A stretch of DNA of 64,000 nt from Psychrobacter glacincola (GTDB lineage: Bacteria > Pseudomonadota > Gammaproteobacteria > Pseudomonadales > Moraxellaceae), in assembly GCA_001411745.2 (NCBI GenBank), contig LIQB01000009.1, positions 1-64,000 of the forward strand. The letters are read 5' to 3'. Position 1 is the first letter of the stretch. The number at the start of each line of letters is the position of its first letter. A program made the translations under genes and the position numbers. Under the pieces are notes generated by a model. That model did not search any database, was not told where the DNA came from, and worked only from the letters and a program-made list of their open reading frames with translations. Positions 45,938 through 54,116 of this stretch are shown piece by piece.

Positions 45938-47095
45938 ATGCAACCAGATAACAAAAGTACTCAGCAAATATCTCAAAAGCGTCATTTTGCTAACCTGCAT
46001 ACCCTTATCGAGGATAAAAAGACGCCAACGCCGCTCGCCAATATCAGTGTTAAAGTTGGTAGCGTACTAGCCTTTGCCATGTTAATGACAGGCTGTAATC
46101 CTACCGAAGCCACTCAGCAAGACGGATCGAACGCGACGGGTGATACAAAAAATATCAGTTTATTAAATGTCTCTTATGATGTATCACGCGATTTTTATAA
46201 AGATTATAACGCTTTATTTAGCGCAGATTATCAGCAAAAGCATTCAGACAGTCAGGCAAATATCAACCAATCACATGGTGGCTCAAGCAAACAAGCGCTG
46301 TCGGTTGCCAATGGTCTGCAAGCAGATGTAGTCACTTTAAACCAAGAAAGTGATATGAATCTGTTGGTTGAAAAAGGCTTGGTTGCTTCTGATTGGCAGC
46401 AAGCGTTCCCGAACAATGCGGTGCCTTATACAAGTACCATGGTGCTATTGGTGCGCGATGGTAACCCCAAAAACATCAAAGATTGGTCGGACTTGGCGCG
46501 TAACGATATCGACGTGGTGATACCAAACCCGAAAACCAGTGGCACCGCGCGTTATGCGTTTTTGGGTGCCTATGGTTACGGATTACATCAATTTAAAGAA
46601 ACGGTGCAAAGTCCTGCCAAAACGGATGATTTTATCAAAAAGCTATTGGCAAACGTGGTCACTTATGACAATGGCGCACGCGCCGCAACGACCAGCTTTA
46701 CTCAGCGCAGGCTAGGGGATGTGCTCATCACGACCGAAAATGAAGCCCATTTAGCCGCCCAGCAATTTGCCAAAGGACAGGTCAATATCGTTTATCCCAG
46801 TTATTCTATTGTGATTGCGAACCCAGTGGCGGTCGTAACAGCCGTTACTGACAAGGGCGGCAAGACGGCAGCGGCGAATGCTTACCTAAAAGGCTTATGG
46901 GACACTCCAGCACAAGAGCTCATGGCACAGATGTATATGCGCCCAAGTAACCCACAAGTGCTGGCAGCTCACAAAGCAACCTTGCCTGATATTGAGACTT
47001 TTGAGCCAGTAGCAGTATTTGGTTCTTGGGAGCAGATTATGGACACTTTCTTTGTCGATGGTGGGCGTTTTGATCAGCTGGCAAGAGTGAAGTAG
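45938..47095 (+). CDS. sbp: Sulfate ABC transporter substrate-binding lipoprotein, copy 1
   Basis: 385 residues from the ATG at 45938 (GAGAG 5 nt upstream). The frame extends 16 codons upstream to a TTG. A hydrophilic stretch of ~40 residues precedes a hydrophobic segment ending in lipobox MLMTGC, an unusually long n-region. The mature protein has the sulfate-binding features NVSYDVSRDFYKDYN, SHGGSSKQALSVANGLQADV and YAFLGAYGYGL. It should capture sulfate or thiosulfate in the periplasm for CysTWA. The paralogue next to it (47346-48440) shares the same architecture, with one stretch nearly identical at DNA level. Confidence 0.9.
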   Translation: MQPDNKSTQQISQKRHFANLHTLIEDKKTPTPLANISVKVGSVLAFAMLMTGCNPTEATQQDGSNATGDTKNISLLNVSYDVSRDFYKDYNALFSADYQQKHSDSQANINQSHGGSSKQALSVANGLQADVVTLNQESDMNLLVEKGLVASDWQQAFPNNAVPYTSTMVLLVRDGNPKNIKDWSDLARNDIDVVIPNPKTSGTARYAFLGAYGYGLHQFKETVQSPAKTDDFIKKLLANVVTYDNGARAATTSFTQRRLGDVLITTENEAHLAAQQFAKGQVNIVYPSYSIVIANPVAVVTAVTDKGGKTAAANAYLKGLWDTPAQELMAQMYMRPSNPQVLAAHKATLPDIETFEPVAVFGSWEQIMDTFFVDGGRFDQLARVK

Positions 47096-47242
47096 GGAGC
47101 CGTTTGTCAAGAGTTCGTCAATGGCCTGATACATGCTCAAAGTGCTCAATTTGTATGAGCCAAAGCGGGTAGTTAGTAGGGTGTCAGCCTTATGTATTAA
47201 CGATACTATTTAAGTGATTGATAACCTTGTGTTTATAGCTTT

Positions 47243-47264
47243 GTTATTCCATTTTGGCAATAAC
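47243..47264. promoter_or_regulatory. Candidate operator upstream of the second sulfate-binding gene
   Basis: GTTATT (47243) and AATAAC (47259) form an inverted repeat with 10 bp between, about 80 bp before the second gene's ATG. LysR-type regulators such as CysB bind AT-rich dyads of this sort, so this is a guess from position and symmetry only. Confidence 0.25.
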
Positions 47265-47345
47265 ATACGCATATTCATCATTAAACATAATAAGATGGCA
47301 CTGTTAGCATACTTGCATTACTTAACAGATACCTTTGAGGGATTT

Positions 47346-48440
47346 ATGACATACGCTTTGCAATATCAACAAAAAAGTAAAAAACGTAACGTCTTGAGCA
47401 TTGCAGGCGTTGCATTAACCTTGGGGCTGGCTGGCTGTAGCAATAGCGAGACAGAGACGACTGCTAATGCAGATGGCACAGCACCCGCAGAGGGTCAAAA
47501 TATTGAGCTGCTGAACGTCTCTTATGATGTGGCACGTGACTTTTATAAAGACTACAACCCATTATTCGTTGAGCATTATAAAGCTGAAAATCCAAACAGC
47601 AATATTCTAATCAAGCAGTCACATGGTGGCTCAAGCAAACAAGCGCTGTCAGTTGCCAATGGTCTGCAAGCAGATGTCGCTACCATGAACCAAGGCTCTG
47701 ATATTGAGCTGCTTGAGAAAAAAGGTTTGGTTGAGTCAGATTGGGAAAGTAAATTCCCAGACAATGCCGTCCCTTTTACCAGTACCATCGTATTCTTAGT
47801 CCGTAAAGACAACCCAAAAGGCATCAATGACTGGGAAGATTTGACCAAAGAAGGCGTTGAGATCGTCATGGCCAATCCAAAAGTGACGGGTAATGGTCGT
47901 TATGCGTTCCTGGGCGCTTATGGTTATGGCTTGCACGCTTTTGATAAAAACGAGACCAGTGCCAAAAACTACGTGAAAGACATGCTCAAAAACGTCAAAG
48001 TTTATGAAAATGGTGGGCGCGCTGCAACCACCACTTTCGTTCAGCGTGGTATTGGTGATGTCCTAGTGACTTTTGAAAATGAAGCCAACTTGGCAGCGAC
48101 TGATTTCGGTGCTGGTAAAGTTGACATCGTTTATCCTAAATACTCTATTAAATCAGAAAGCCCTGTTGCGATTGTCAAGTCAGTGACAGATAAAAAAGGC
48201 ACAACGGATGCCGCAAAAGCTTATCTTGACTACTTATGGAGCGAGCCTGCTCAGCAATTGGCCGCCAATCTATACTTGCGTCCTAGCGTCAAAAGCGTCC
48301 TTGATAAAAATGGTGATAAATTACCACCGATCGAAACATTCCGTCCAAATGATGCCTTTGGCACGTGGGATGAAATTATGGGTACTTACTTCAGTGATGG
48401 CGGCGTATTCGACCAGCTCGCCATTAACGCGCCGCAGTAA
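47346..48440 (+). CDS. sbp: Sulfate ABC transporter substrate-binding lipoprotein, copy 2
   Basis: 364 residues from the ATG at 47346 (GAGGG 4 nt upstream). The frame is open a further 44 codons without support. The signal peptide ends in lipobox LAGC near residue 31. The family features match copy 1: NVSYDVARDFYKDYNPLF, SHGGSSKQALSVANGLQADV, NGRYAFLGAYGYGL, and the C-terminal FGTWDEIMGTYFSDGGVFDQL. It binds sulfate in the periplasm and passes it to CysT/CysW. It lies 283 bp before cysT, closer to the permease genes than copy 1, so it is probably the main partner. Confidence 0.93.
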   Translation: MTYALQYQQKSKKRNVLSIAGVALTLGLAGCSNSETETTANADGTAPAEGQNIELLNVSYDVARDFYKDYNPLFVEHYKAENPNSNILIKQSHGGSSKQALSVANGLQADVATMNQGSDIELLEKKGLVESDWESKFPDNAVPFTSTIVFLVRKDNPKGINDWEDLTKEGVEIVMANPKVTGNGRYAFLGAYGYGLHAFDKNETSAKNYVKDMLKNVKVYENGGRAATTTFVQRGIGDVLVTFENEANLAATDFGAGKVDIVYPKYSIKSESPVAIVKSVTDKKGTTDAAKAYLDYLWSEPAQQLAANLYLRPSVKSVLDKNGDKLPPIETFRPNDAFGTWDEIMGTYFSDGGVFDQLAINAPQ

Positions 48441-48723
48441 TCACTTGCTAAGTGCATAAGAGCAGCTACTGCGCTAGCAAATGCAGTCAGTCACACCGTT
48501 AGTCATGCAGAACCTCATAAAGGACATGGTCATATACGCTATGTCCTTTATACCGTAAGCATATTAATAACTACCTGATAGCGTGGTTTTATAGACGACA
48601 TCATCGTGAAATGCTTTCTGTTAAGTGCTCTTTTTAAGTATCAATAGTGAAAACCCACGTTAAGCAATAACAATAAATAGTAATCATCGCTAAGTACGAT
48701 TGGTTAGGCAATAGGACATCATT

Positions 48724-49608
48724 ATGAGTGCAAAAACATCTCCTGCCAGCAAAGCCCCTGCAAAAAAAGGGTGGTTAACACGTTTGCGCCAACGCAATGT
48801 GCTGCCAGGGTTCGGCCTGAGCATGGGTATCACGGTCTTTAGCTTGTCGCTACTGGTGGTATTACCGTTTGCCATGATGGCCTACACCACGACTCAGATG
48901 GGTTGGACTGGATTCTGGGAGACGATTAGTCAGCCGCAAGTCACTGCTGCTATCAAGCTAAGCTTATGGATGTCGTTTTTGGCGATGCTGACCAACATGG
49001 TGTTTGGCACATTGGTTGCTTGGGTACTCGTACGCTACGAGTTCTGGGGTAAGTCGTTGATTAATGCGCTAGTTGATTTACCATTTGCATTACCAACGGC
49101 GGTCACGGGCATTTCGCTTGCGACCCTTTATGCCCCCAATGGTTTGATTGGACAGTGGTTTGATAAATTTGGCATTCAGGTCGCCTTTACACCTATAGGT
49201 ATTTGGCTCGCCTTGGTTGTGGTCAGTTTTCCCTTTATTGTCCGTGCGGTACAGCCTGTACTCGCTGAGCTATCGGTTGAATTTGAAGAGGCAGCCGCGG
49301 TATTGGGCGCCAATCGCTTCACGACGTTTCGCAAAGTAATTTTGCCAGAGCTGTTGCCCGCTTTACTCATGGGTGCAGGCATGATGTTTGCTCGTGCCAC
49401 TGGCGAGTACGGTTCGGTTATCTTTATCGCTGGCAATATCCCCATGCAATCAGAGATTTTACCGCTCATTATTATTAGTAAACTAGAGCAGTTTGATGTT
49501 CAAGGAGCTTCTGCAGTTGCATTATTTATGCTACTGATCTCATTTGTGATCTTATTGACCATTAACATCATGCAGTGGAAACTGTCGCGCCGTGTAGGAG
49601 CTCGCTAA
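48724..49608 (+). CDS. cysT: Sulfate ABC transporter permease CysT
   Basis: 294 residues with six transmembrane helices after a basic N-terminus. The EAA loop that docks the ATPase is EFEEAAAVLGANRFTTFRKVILPELLPALLMG. The helix-3 region PTAVTGISLATLYAPNG is typical of CysT (CysU). It pairs with CysW to form the sulfate channel. Its stop codon overlaps the cysW start (TAATG), which shows a tight operon. Confidence 0.95.
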   Translation: MSAKTSPASKAPAKKGWLTRLRQRNVLPGFGLSMGITVFSLSLLVVLPFAMMAYTTTQMGWTGFWETISQPQVTAAIKLSLWMSFLAMLTNMVFGTLVAWVLVRYEFWGKSLINALVDLPFALPTAVTGISLATLYAPNGLIGQWFDKFGIQVAFTPIGIWLALVVVSFPFIVRAVQPVLAELSVEFEEAAAVLGANRFTTFRKVILPELLPALLMGAGMMFARATGEYGSVIFIAGNIPMQSEILPLIIISKLEQFDVQGASAVALFMLLISFVILLTINIMQWKLSRRVGAR

Positions 49609-50564
49609 TGCAAATATCTAATAGCTATGATTACCAGAGCAACGCAGCGACTAAAGATACGCCATGGATACGCCTTACCTTTATCGTCATCGCAGTGCTA
49701 TTTATGGTCATCATGTTGGTCATTCCATTGCTAGCTGTGTTCTATGAAGCCTTTAAAGGTGGCTGGCAGTTGTATATTGCCTCGTTGGTTGATCCAGAAG
49801 CCCTGCAAGCCATTAAGCTGACATTAATTACCGCGGCTATCGTCTTGCCGATTAATATGGTGATGGGTATCGCAATCGCATGGTTAGTGACGCGCTATCA
49901 GTTTAAAGGTAAGCAGCTCGTTACTACCTTGCTTGATCTGCCATTTTCAGTATCACCCGTCGTTGCAGGTTTGATGTTTGTTTTACTATTCGGACTCAAT
50001 TCCACCATTGGCGGCTGGCTTGAAAGCATGGGATTCCAAGTTATTTATGCGGTTCCAGGTATTATATTGGCAACGCTGTTTGTTACTTTCCCTTTTGTAG
50101 CACGTGAGCTGATACCGCTGATGCAGACGCAAGGTGACTCTGAAGAGCAAGCGGCATTAACCTTGGGCGCGACTGGCTGGCAGACGTTTTGGCATGTGAC
50201 ACTACCCAATATCAAATGGGCACTACTTTATGGTTTGATTTTGACCAATGCGCGGGCAATGGGTGAGTTTGGGGCGGTGAGTGTGGTATCTGGTCATATT
50301 CGCGGCGAGACCAACACCATGCCACTACTGGTTGAGATTGCTTACAATGATTATAACTTTACCGCCGCTTTTGCCTTGTCAAGCCTACTTGCCGCGCTGG
50401 CGCTCGTGACGTTGCTTATTCAACAAGTCATGACTAAGCTACAAGAGCGCAAATTTGCCAAGTCCGAACGGCTGGCAAGTGTGCCTGAGTTACTGGTAAG
50501 TGCCAACGCTACGAAGGCTACCAATACTACTGATGCAACAACCGCTGAAAGTTCGGATAAATGA
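49608..50564 (+). CDS. cysW: Sulfate ABC transporter permease CysW
   Basis: 318 residues starting at the ATG that shares one base with the cysT stop (TAATG at 49606-49610). The frame is also open 11 codons upstream inside cysT. Six helices are seen, with the CysW motifs LLDLPFSVSPVVAGLMFVLLFG and EEQAALTLGATGWQTFWHVTLPNIKWALLYG (the EAA loop), and RAMGEFGAVSVVSGHIRGETNTMPLLVEI. It is the second membrane half of the sulfate importer. The C-terminal ~30 residues are a low-complexity Ala/Thr tail. Confidence 0.95.
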   Translation: MQISNSYDYQSNAATKDTPWIRLTFIVIAVLFMVIMLVIPLLAVFYEAFKGGWQLYIASLVDPEALQAIKLTLITAAIVLPINMVMGIAIAWLVTRYQFKGKQLVTTLLDLPFSVSPVVAGLMFVLLFGLNSTIGGWLESMGFQVIYAVPGIILATLFVTFPFVARELIPLMQTQGDSEEQAALTLGATGWQTFWHVTLPNIKWALLYGLILTNARAMGEFGAVSVVSGHIRGETNTMPLLVEIAYNDYNFTAAFALSSLLAALALVTLLIQQVMTKLQERKFAKSERLASVPELLVSANATKATNTTDATTAESSDK

Positions 50565-50681
50565 TAAGCAAAATTATCTACACTTGGTCTGAAAGGGCTG
50601 GCATTAGATTTAATTTAATAATGTAAATGCGGTAACCAAAAAATCTGCCACGATACCAAAGATATAATAAGAGAACCCATT

Positions 50682-51404
50682 ATGAGCATCGAGATTCGCA
50701 ACGTTAATAAAAAATTCGGTCAGTTTACCGCTTTAGATAATATCAATATCACCGTACCGACTGGCAAGCTGACCACTTTGCTAGGACCATCAGGCTGTGG
50801 CAAAACGACGTTGCTACGCATTATCGCCGGCTTAGAGTATGCTGACTCAGGGCAGATATTGTTTGATGAGATGGATGTGACCAATACGCCAGTGCAAAAG
50901 CGCCATATCGGCTTTATGTTTCAGCATTACGCATTGTTTCGTCATAAAAATATCGCTGATAATGTCGCCTTTGGACTGACCTTGTTACCAAAGAATGAGC
51001 GACCGAGTAAGGCAGATATCAATAAACGCGTTGCCGAGCTATTAGACTTGGTGCAGCTGCCACAAGTGGCCAATGCTTATCCGCATCAATTATCAGGCGG
51101 TCAGCGTCAACGGATTGCGCTGGCACGCGCCTTAGCAGTGAAGCCAAAGTTATTGTTGCTCGATGAGCCTTTTGGCGCACTCGATGCCAAGGTACGTAAA
51201 GAGCTGCGCACGTGGCTAAAGAACATTCACCATGAGCTTGGTATTACCAGTATCATGGTTACTCACGATCAAGAAGAAGCCCGCGCGGTCTCAGATGAGA
51301 TCGTGGTCATGAATCAAGGGCGGGTAGAGCAGGTAGGCACATCGGAGGAGCTGATACACCAGCCAGCCAATGCGTTTATCAGTGATTTTTTAGATTTGGC
51401 ATAG
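50682..51404 (+). CDS. cysA: Sulfate ABC transporter ATP-binding protein (short CysA)
   Basis: 240 residues. Walker A is GPSGCGKTT (35-43), the Q-loop is [11 protein letters not shown], the signature is [15 protein letters not shown] (about 136-150), Walker B is [13 protein letters not shown], and the H-loop is MVTHDQEEA. It ends at SDFLDLA, just after the nucleotide-binding domain. The ~110-residue C-terminal regulatory domain of enterobacterial CysA (~350 aa) is missing. The ending looks natural, with a terminator directly behind it. It powers CysTW, from which it is separated by 117 bp. Confidence 0.93.
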   Translation: MSIEIRNVNKKFGQFTALDNINITVPTGKLTTLLGPSGCGKTTLLRIIAGLEYADSGQILFDEMDVTNTPVQKRHIGFMFQHYALFRHKNIADNVAFGLTLLPKNERPSKADINKRVAELLDLVQLPQVANAYPHQLSGGQRQRIALARALAVKPKLLLLDEPFGALDAKVRKELRTWLKNIHHELGITSIMVTHDQEEARAVSDEIVVMNQGRVEQVGTSEELIHQPANAFISDFLDLA

Positions 51405-51432
51405 TAAAATTTGGTGCAGTTCTTCTATTATC

Positions 51433-51477
51433 ACCCATAAAAAAAGACCTACAATAAATAGGTCTTTTTTTATGGGT
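51433..51477. terminator. Bidirectional terminator with 19-bp perfect inverted repeat
   Basis: 51433-51451 and 51459-51477 are exact reverse complements around CAATAAA. The stem AGACCTA is followed by a seven-base A/T tract and then by a further ACCCAT pairing outside it, the same design as the hairpin after sat. It separates convergent cysA and the ArsR gene. Confidence 0.93.
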
Positions 51478-51553
51478 TAAAGCAGGTCTCAATTTCATTT
51501 GGTATCTAGCGTTATTGAGATCAAATGTTGATAGCAATAATGCTAGATAGTCA

Positions 51554-51883
51554 TCATATCTCAGCAGGCTTGGACATATCGATATCTTTGCTAGATATTT
51601 GCTTATAAGTAATATCCAAAATCTCTTGGCACCATTCTGGCAAGTCGTCAGCGACTTCATACCACATCCACGTACCGTCGCGAACACAGCTTAAAATACC
51701 GAGTTTCTTTAAATGGTTCAAATGACGCGATATCGTTGGCTGTGGTTGATCTAGTATTTCTACCAACTCACCAACACAGCGCGACTCTTTATTAAATAGA
51801 ATTTGAAATATTTTTAAGCGCGTCGGGTCAGATAAGACTTTAAATAACTCGATAGGTCGTATCGTAAAATTATTATCAGACAT
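51554..51883 (-). CDS. ArsR-family transcriptional regulator
   Basis: 109 residues from the ATG at 51883; the frame is open 39 codons further without support. The winged helix-turn-helix shows LFKVLSDPTRLKIFQILF, CVGELVEILDQPQPTISRHLNHLKKLGIL and VRDGTWMWYEV. There is no ELCVCDL-type metal site; a single cysteine lies at the start of the recognition unit (RCVGEL) and another near the C-terminus, so the signal sensed is unknown. It is divergent from bfd, and the shared region carries a Fur-like box. Confidence 0.88.
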   Translation of the reverse strand: MSDNNFTIRPIELFKVLSDPTRLKIFQILFNKESRCVGELVEILDQPQPTISRHLNHLKKLGILSCVRDGTWMWYEVADDLPEWCQEILDITYKQISSKDIDMSKPAEI

Positions 51884-52261
51884 AGAACAATTCCAATTGG
51901 GCTTTGTTAATAGGGGTTCAATATAACAGCAGTTATCTACAAAATCGATTAAAAAATGGGCTAAATTACAGTTCGTCGTTAATTTACTACCTTTCATCAT
52001 ATTCGGTTACACGCACACTTATATTCACTTACATCAATTAACTGCGTGCAATATAACTCTACTTTCATGACTGTACTTTTATACCAATAATATATCAAAT
52101 GCTATTGCAAATGATAATAGTTATCGTTATTATACATCAAGCCATAAAAATGACCGTGAATATCAAGACAAACACTCTACTCACCATTTTTATCATCAAT
52201 GCACTAAATTTATGAGCAATAAAAGCAGTTACCGAATAGCGGTATTCAGAGGAGCCAGACC
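51884..52261. other. Divergent intergenic region, ArsR / bfd
   Basis: 378 bp, strongly AT-rich. It contains the Fur-like box at 52113-52131 and the bfd ribosome site AGAGGAG shortly before 52262. Nothing else recognisable. Confidence 0.5.
52113..52131 (+). promoter_or_regulatory. Probable Fur box upstream of bfd
   Basis: GATAATAGTTATCGTTATT matches the 19-bp Fur consensus at 14 positions by hand alignment. Placement about 130 bp before bfd fits iron repression of bacterioferritin-associated ferredoxin, which is known from other gammaproteobacteria. Confidence 0.7.
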
Positions 52262-52453
52262 ATGTACGTATGCATCTGTAATGACGTAAAAGAAAAGCAA
52301 ATCAAAGCAGCCATTGCTTCAGGTATCGATACCCTTGACGGTCTAAAAGATACCCTAGATGTTGCGACTTGCTGTGGCTGCTGCGAACCGATGGTTAACG
52401 ATTACCTAGATGAGCATCATGCTAGACTCGATGTCTTGGCTTACGCTGTTTAA
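52262..52453 (+). CDS. bfd: Bacterioferritin-associated ferredoxin
   Basis: 63 residues, the usual size. The [2Fe-2S] ligands C4, C6, C38 and C41 are present in VCICND and ATCCGCCEP. Bfd docks on bacterioferritin and reduces its heme so that stored iron can leave. A Fur-like box lies upstream and two bacterioferritin genes lie 440 bp downstream on the same strand, so the three form an iron-storage cluster. Confidence 0.95.
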   Translation: MYVCICNDVKEKQIKAAIASGIDTLDGLKDTLDVATCCGCCEPMVNDYLDEHHARLDVLAYAV

Positions 52454-52889
52454 GCGTTATCAAACCAGAGATTTACTACCCACCTGTTCATCACCTCACT
52501 ACACCAATATCACTAGTACGCCTCGACACCACATACATTCAATATTCCGCACTTATCCTTTGGTCATTATACATAAAGGGTAAGTTGCGAGCGTCCATAT
52601 AACTTTACCTATACACCTACTACAATGATATTGAGCATCATTAGCAGCCATTGTTGCGATAAACCAGTGGTTACTAAAGCTAGCTAATTATGATTCTCAA
52701 TTAGCATCTTATTCTTAGTTCATAACATTACAAGCTGTATAGCGCCTATATGCTACTATATCTGTCTCACGTTGTAAGACGTTTTGTTGATTTTGATCTT
52801 TACTGATCAGTTTACCAATAGTACTATCCTTATATGGATAATTATGAATGTACGGTGATCTGTAAAATATAAATAGGGGAGTATAGGTT
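52454..52889 (+). other. Intergenic region between bfd and bacterioferritin
   Basis: 436 bp. A small dyad TATCC-N6-GGATA lies near 52825-52840 with TAATTATGAATG just after it, possibly part of the bacterioferritin promoter. AGGGGAG at 52874-52880 is the ribosome site for 52890. No clear terminator for bfd was found. Confidence 0.4.
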
Positions 52890-53378
52890 ATGATAGGTAG
52901 CCCAAAAGTCATTGATTATTTGAATTTTTTGTTAGGCGGTGAGCTTGCTGCCCGTGACCAGTATTTTATTCACTCAGAAATGTATGCTGAGTGGCATTAT
53001 GGCAAATTGTACGACCGTATCCATCATGAGATGGAAGATGAGACGCTACATGCCCAATCTATTATTCGCCGTATCCTAATGCTGAGCGGCACACCGAGAA
53101 TGACGGTCAATGCTATCAATATCGGCGCGACAGTTCCTGAAATGCTGCAACTTGACCTTGAGCTAGAGTATCAAGTACAACAGCACTTAAAAGACGGTAT
53201 TGCTCTCTGTGAAGCAGAGCGCGATTATGTCACGCGTGAGATGTTGGTAGAACAACTAAAAGACACTGAAGAAGATCATGCGCATTGGCTTGAGCAACAG
53301 TTGCGCTTAATCGACATGATAAGTCTGCCTAATTATCTGCAAAGCCAAATGGCAGAAGTCACTCCCAATCTTGTTTAA
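52890..53378 (+). CDS. bfr: Bacterioferritin, ferroxidase-type subunit
   Basis: 162 residues of the four-helix Bfr fold. In its own numbering it keeps ferroxidase-type ligands E18, E51, H54, E93, E127 and H130. The heme axial ligand Met52 of E. coli Bfr is replaced by Thr52 (EDETLHAQ). It should therefore oxidise iron but not bind heme alone. The downstream gene shows the opposite pattern. Such two-subunit bacterioferritins are known in Neisseria and Pseudomonas. AGGGGAG lies 9 nt before the ATG. Confidence 0.93.
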   Translation: MIGSPKVIDYLNFLLGGELAARDQYFIHSEMYAEWHYGKLYDRIHHEMEDETLHAQSIIRRILMLSGTPRMTVNAINIGATVPEMLQLDLELEYQVQQHLKDGIALCEAERDYVTREMLVEQLKDTEEDHAHWLEQQLRLIDMISLPNYLQSQMAEVTPNLV

Positions 53379-53445
53379 TGTCACGAAGATATGAACAATA
53401 ACCATAGTATTTAGCATAAATAACGACATGAAAGGGAGAGAGATA

Positions 53446-53925
53446 ATGAAAGGGGATAAAGAGGTTATTCGCGCTTTAAATAAAGTGCTCGGACAGTCAT
53501 TGATTGCCATCAACCAGTACTTTTTACATGCGCGCATTGCGCGCCATTGGGGATTAGAAGCCCTCAATGAAAGTTTTTATAAACAGTCTATCGCTGAGAT
53601 GAAATGGTCTGATGAGCTGATTGCCCGAATTTTATTGCTAGGCGGTTTACCAAATTTGCAAGATTATGGCAAGATGTTCATCGGTGAAGATGTGCCAGAG
53701 ATTATCGAATGCAATTTGCGCCTAGAAAAACAAAAATTCGAGATCATTACCGACGCCATTACTTTATGTGAAACAAAGTCTGACTATGTGTCGCGCCAGC
53801 TATTGGTGACGCTAAAAGATGGTAATGAAGAGTATCAAGACTGGTTAGAGACGCAAGAAGACTTGATCGAAAGCATTGGGGTTGAGCGCTATATCCAATC
53901 ACAAATGGATGATGACGCGCCTTAA
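53446..53925 (+). CDS. bfr: Bacterioferritin, heme-binding-type subunit
   Basis: 159 residues from the ATG at 53446, which follows GGGAGAG; an ATG six codons earlier overlaps that site. It starts MKGD as family members do. Met52 (AEMKWSDEL), the heme ligand, is present. Ferroxidase positions are altered: S18 for Glu, W54 for His, N127 for Glu, Y130 for His, with only E51 and E94 kept. This subunit would bring heme while the upstream one (68 bp away) brings the iron-oxidising centre. Co-transcription and co-assembly are inferred. Confidence 0.93.
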   Translation: MKGDKEVIRALNKVLGQSLIAINQYFLHARIARHWGLEALNESFYKQSIAEMKWSDELIARILLLGGLPNLQDYGKMFIGEDVPEIIECNLRLEKQKFEIITDAITLCETKSDYVSRQLLVTLKDGNEEYQDWLETQEDLIESIGVERYIQSQMDDDAP

Positions 53926-53962
53926 TGGTTCATTGTTGATACAATGAATCGTACTATGCTCT

Positions 53963-54015
53963 AAAAATGCCAGCGTGTCTTGTGGTTTATAATCACTCAC
54001 ATGCTGGCATTTTTA
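53963..54015. terminator. Terminator after the bacterioferritin genes
   Basis: AAAAATGCCAGC and GCTGGCATTTTT pair around a ~28-nt loop that may hold a small internal stem. A- and T-rich flanks allow use from both sides. Confidence 0.8.
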
Positions 54016-54116
54016 TGTCTCATATTTGACAACGCGTGCTATCTGCACTGCTGACAAAATCAACGCTTAATCAATATTTTTTCAAACTCTTTATTCAAAA
54101 TCCAAATATCAGCGGC

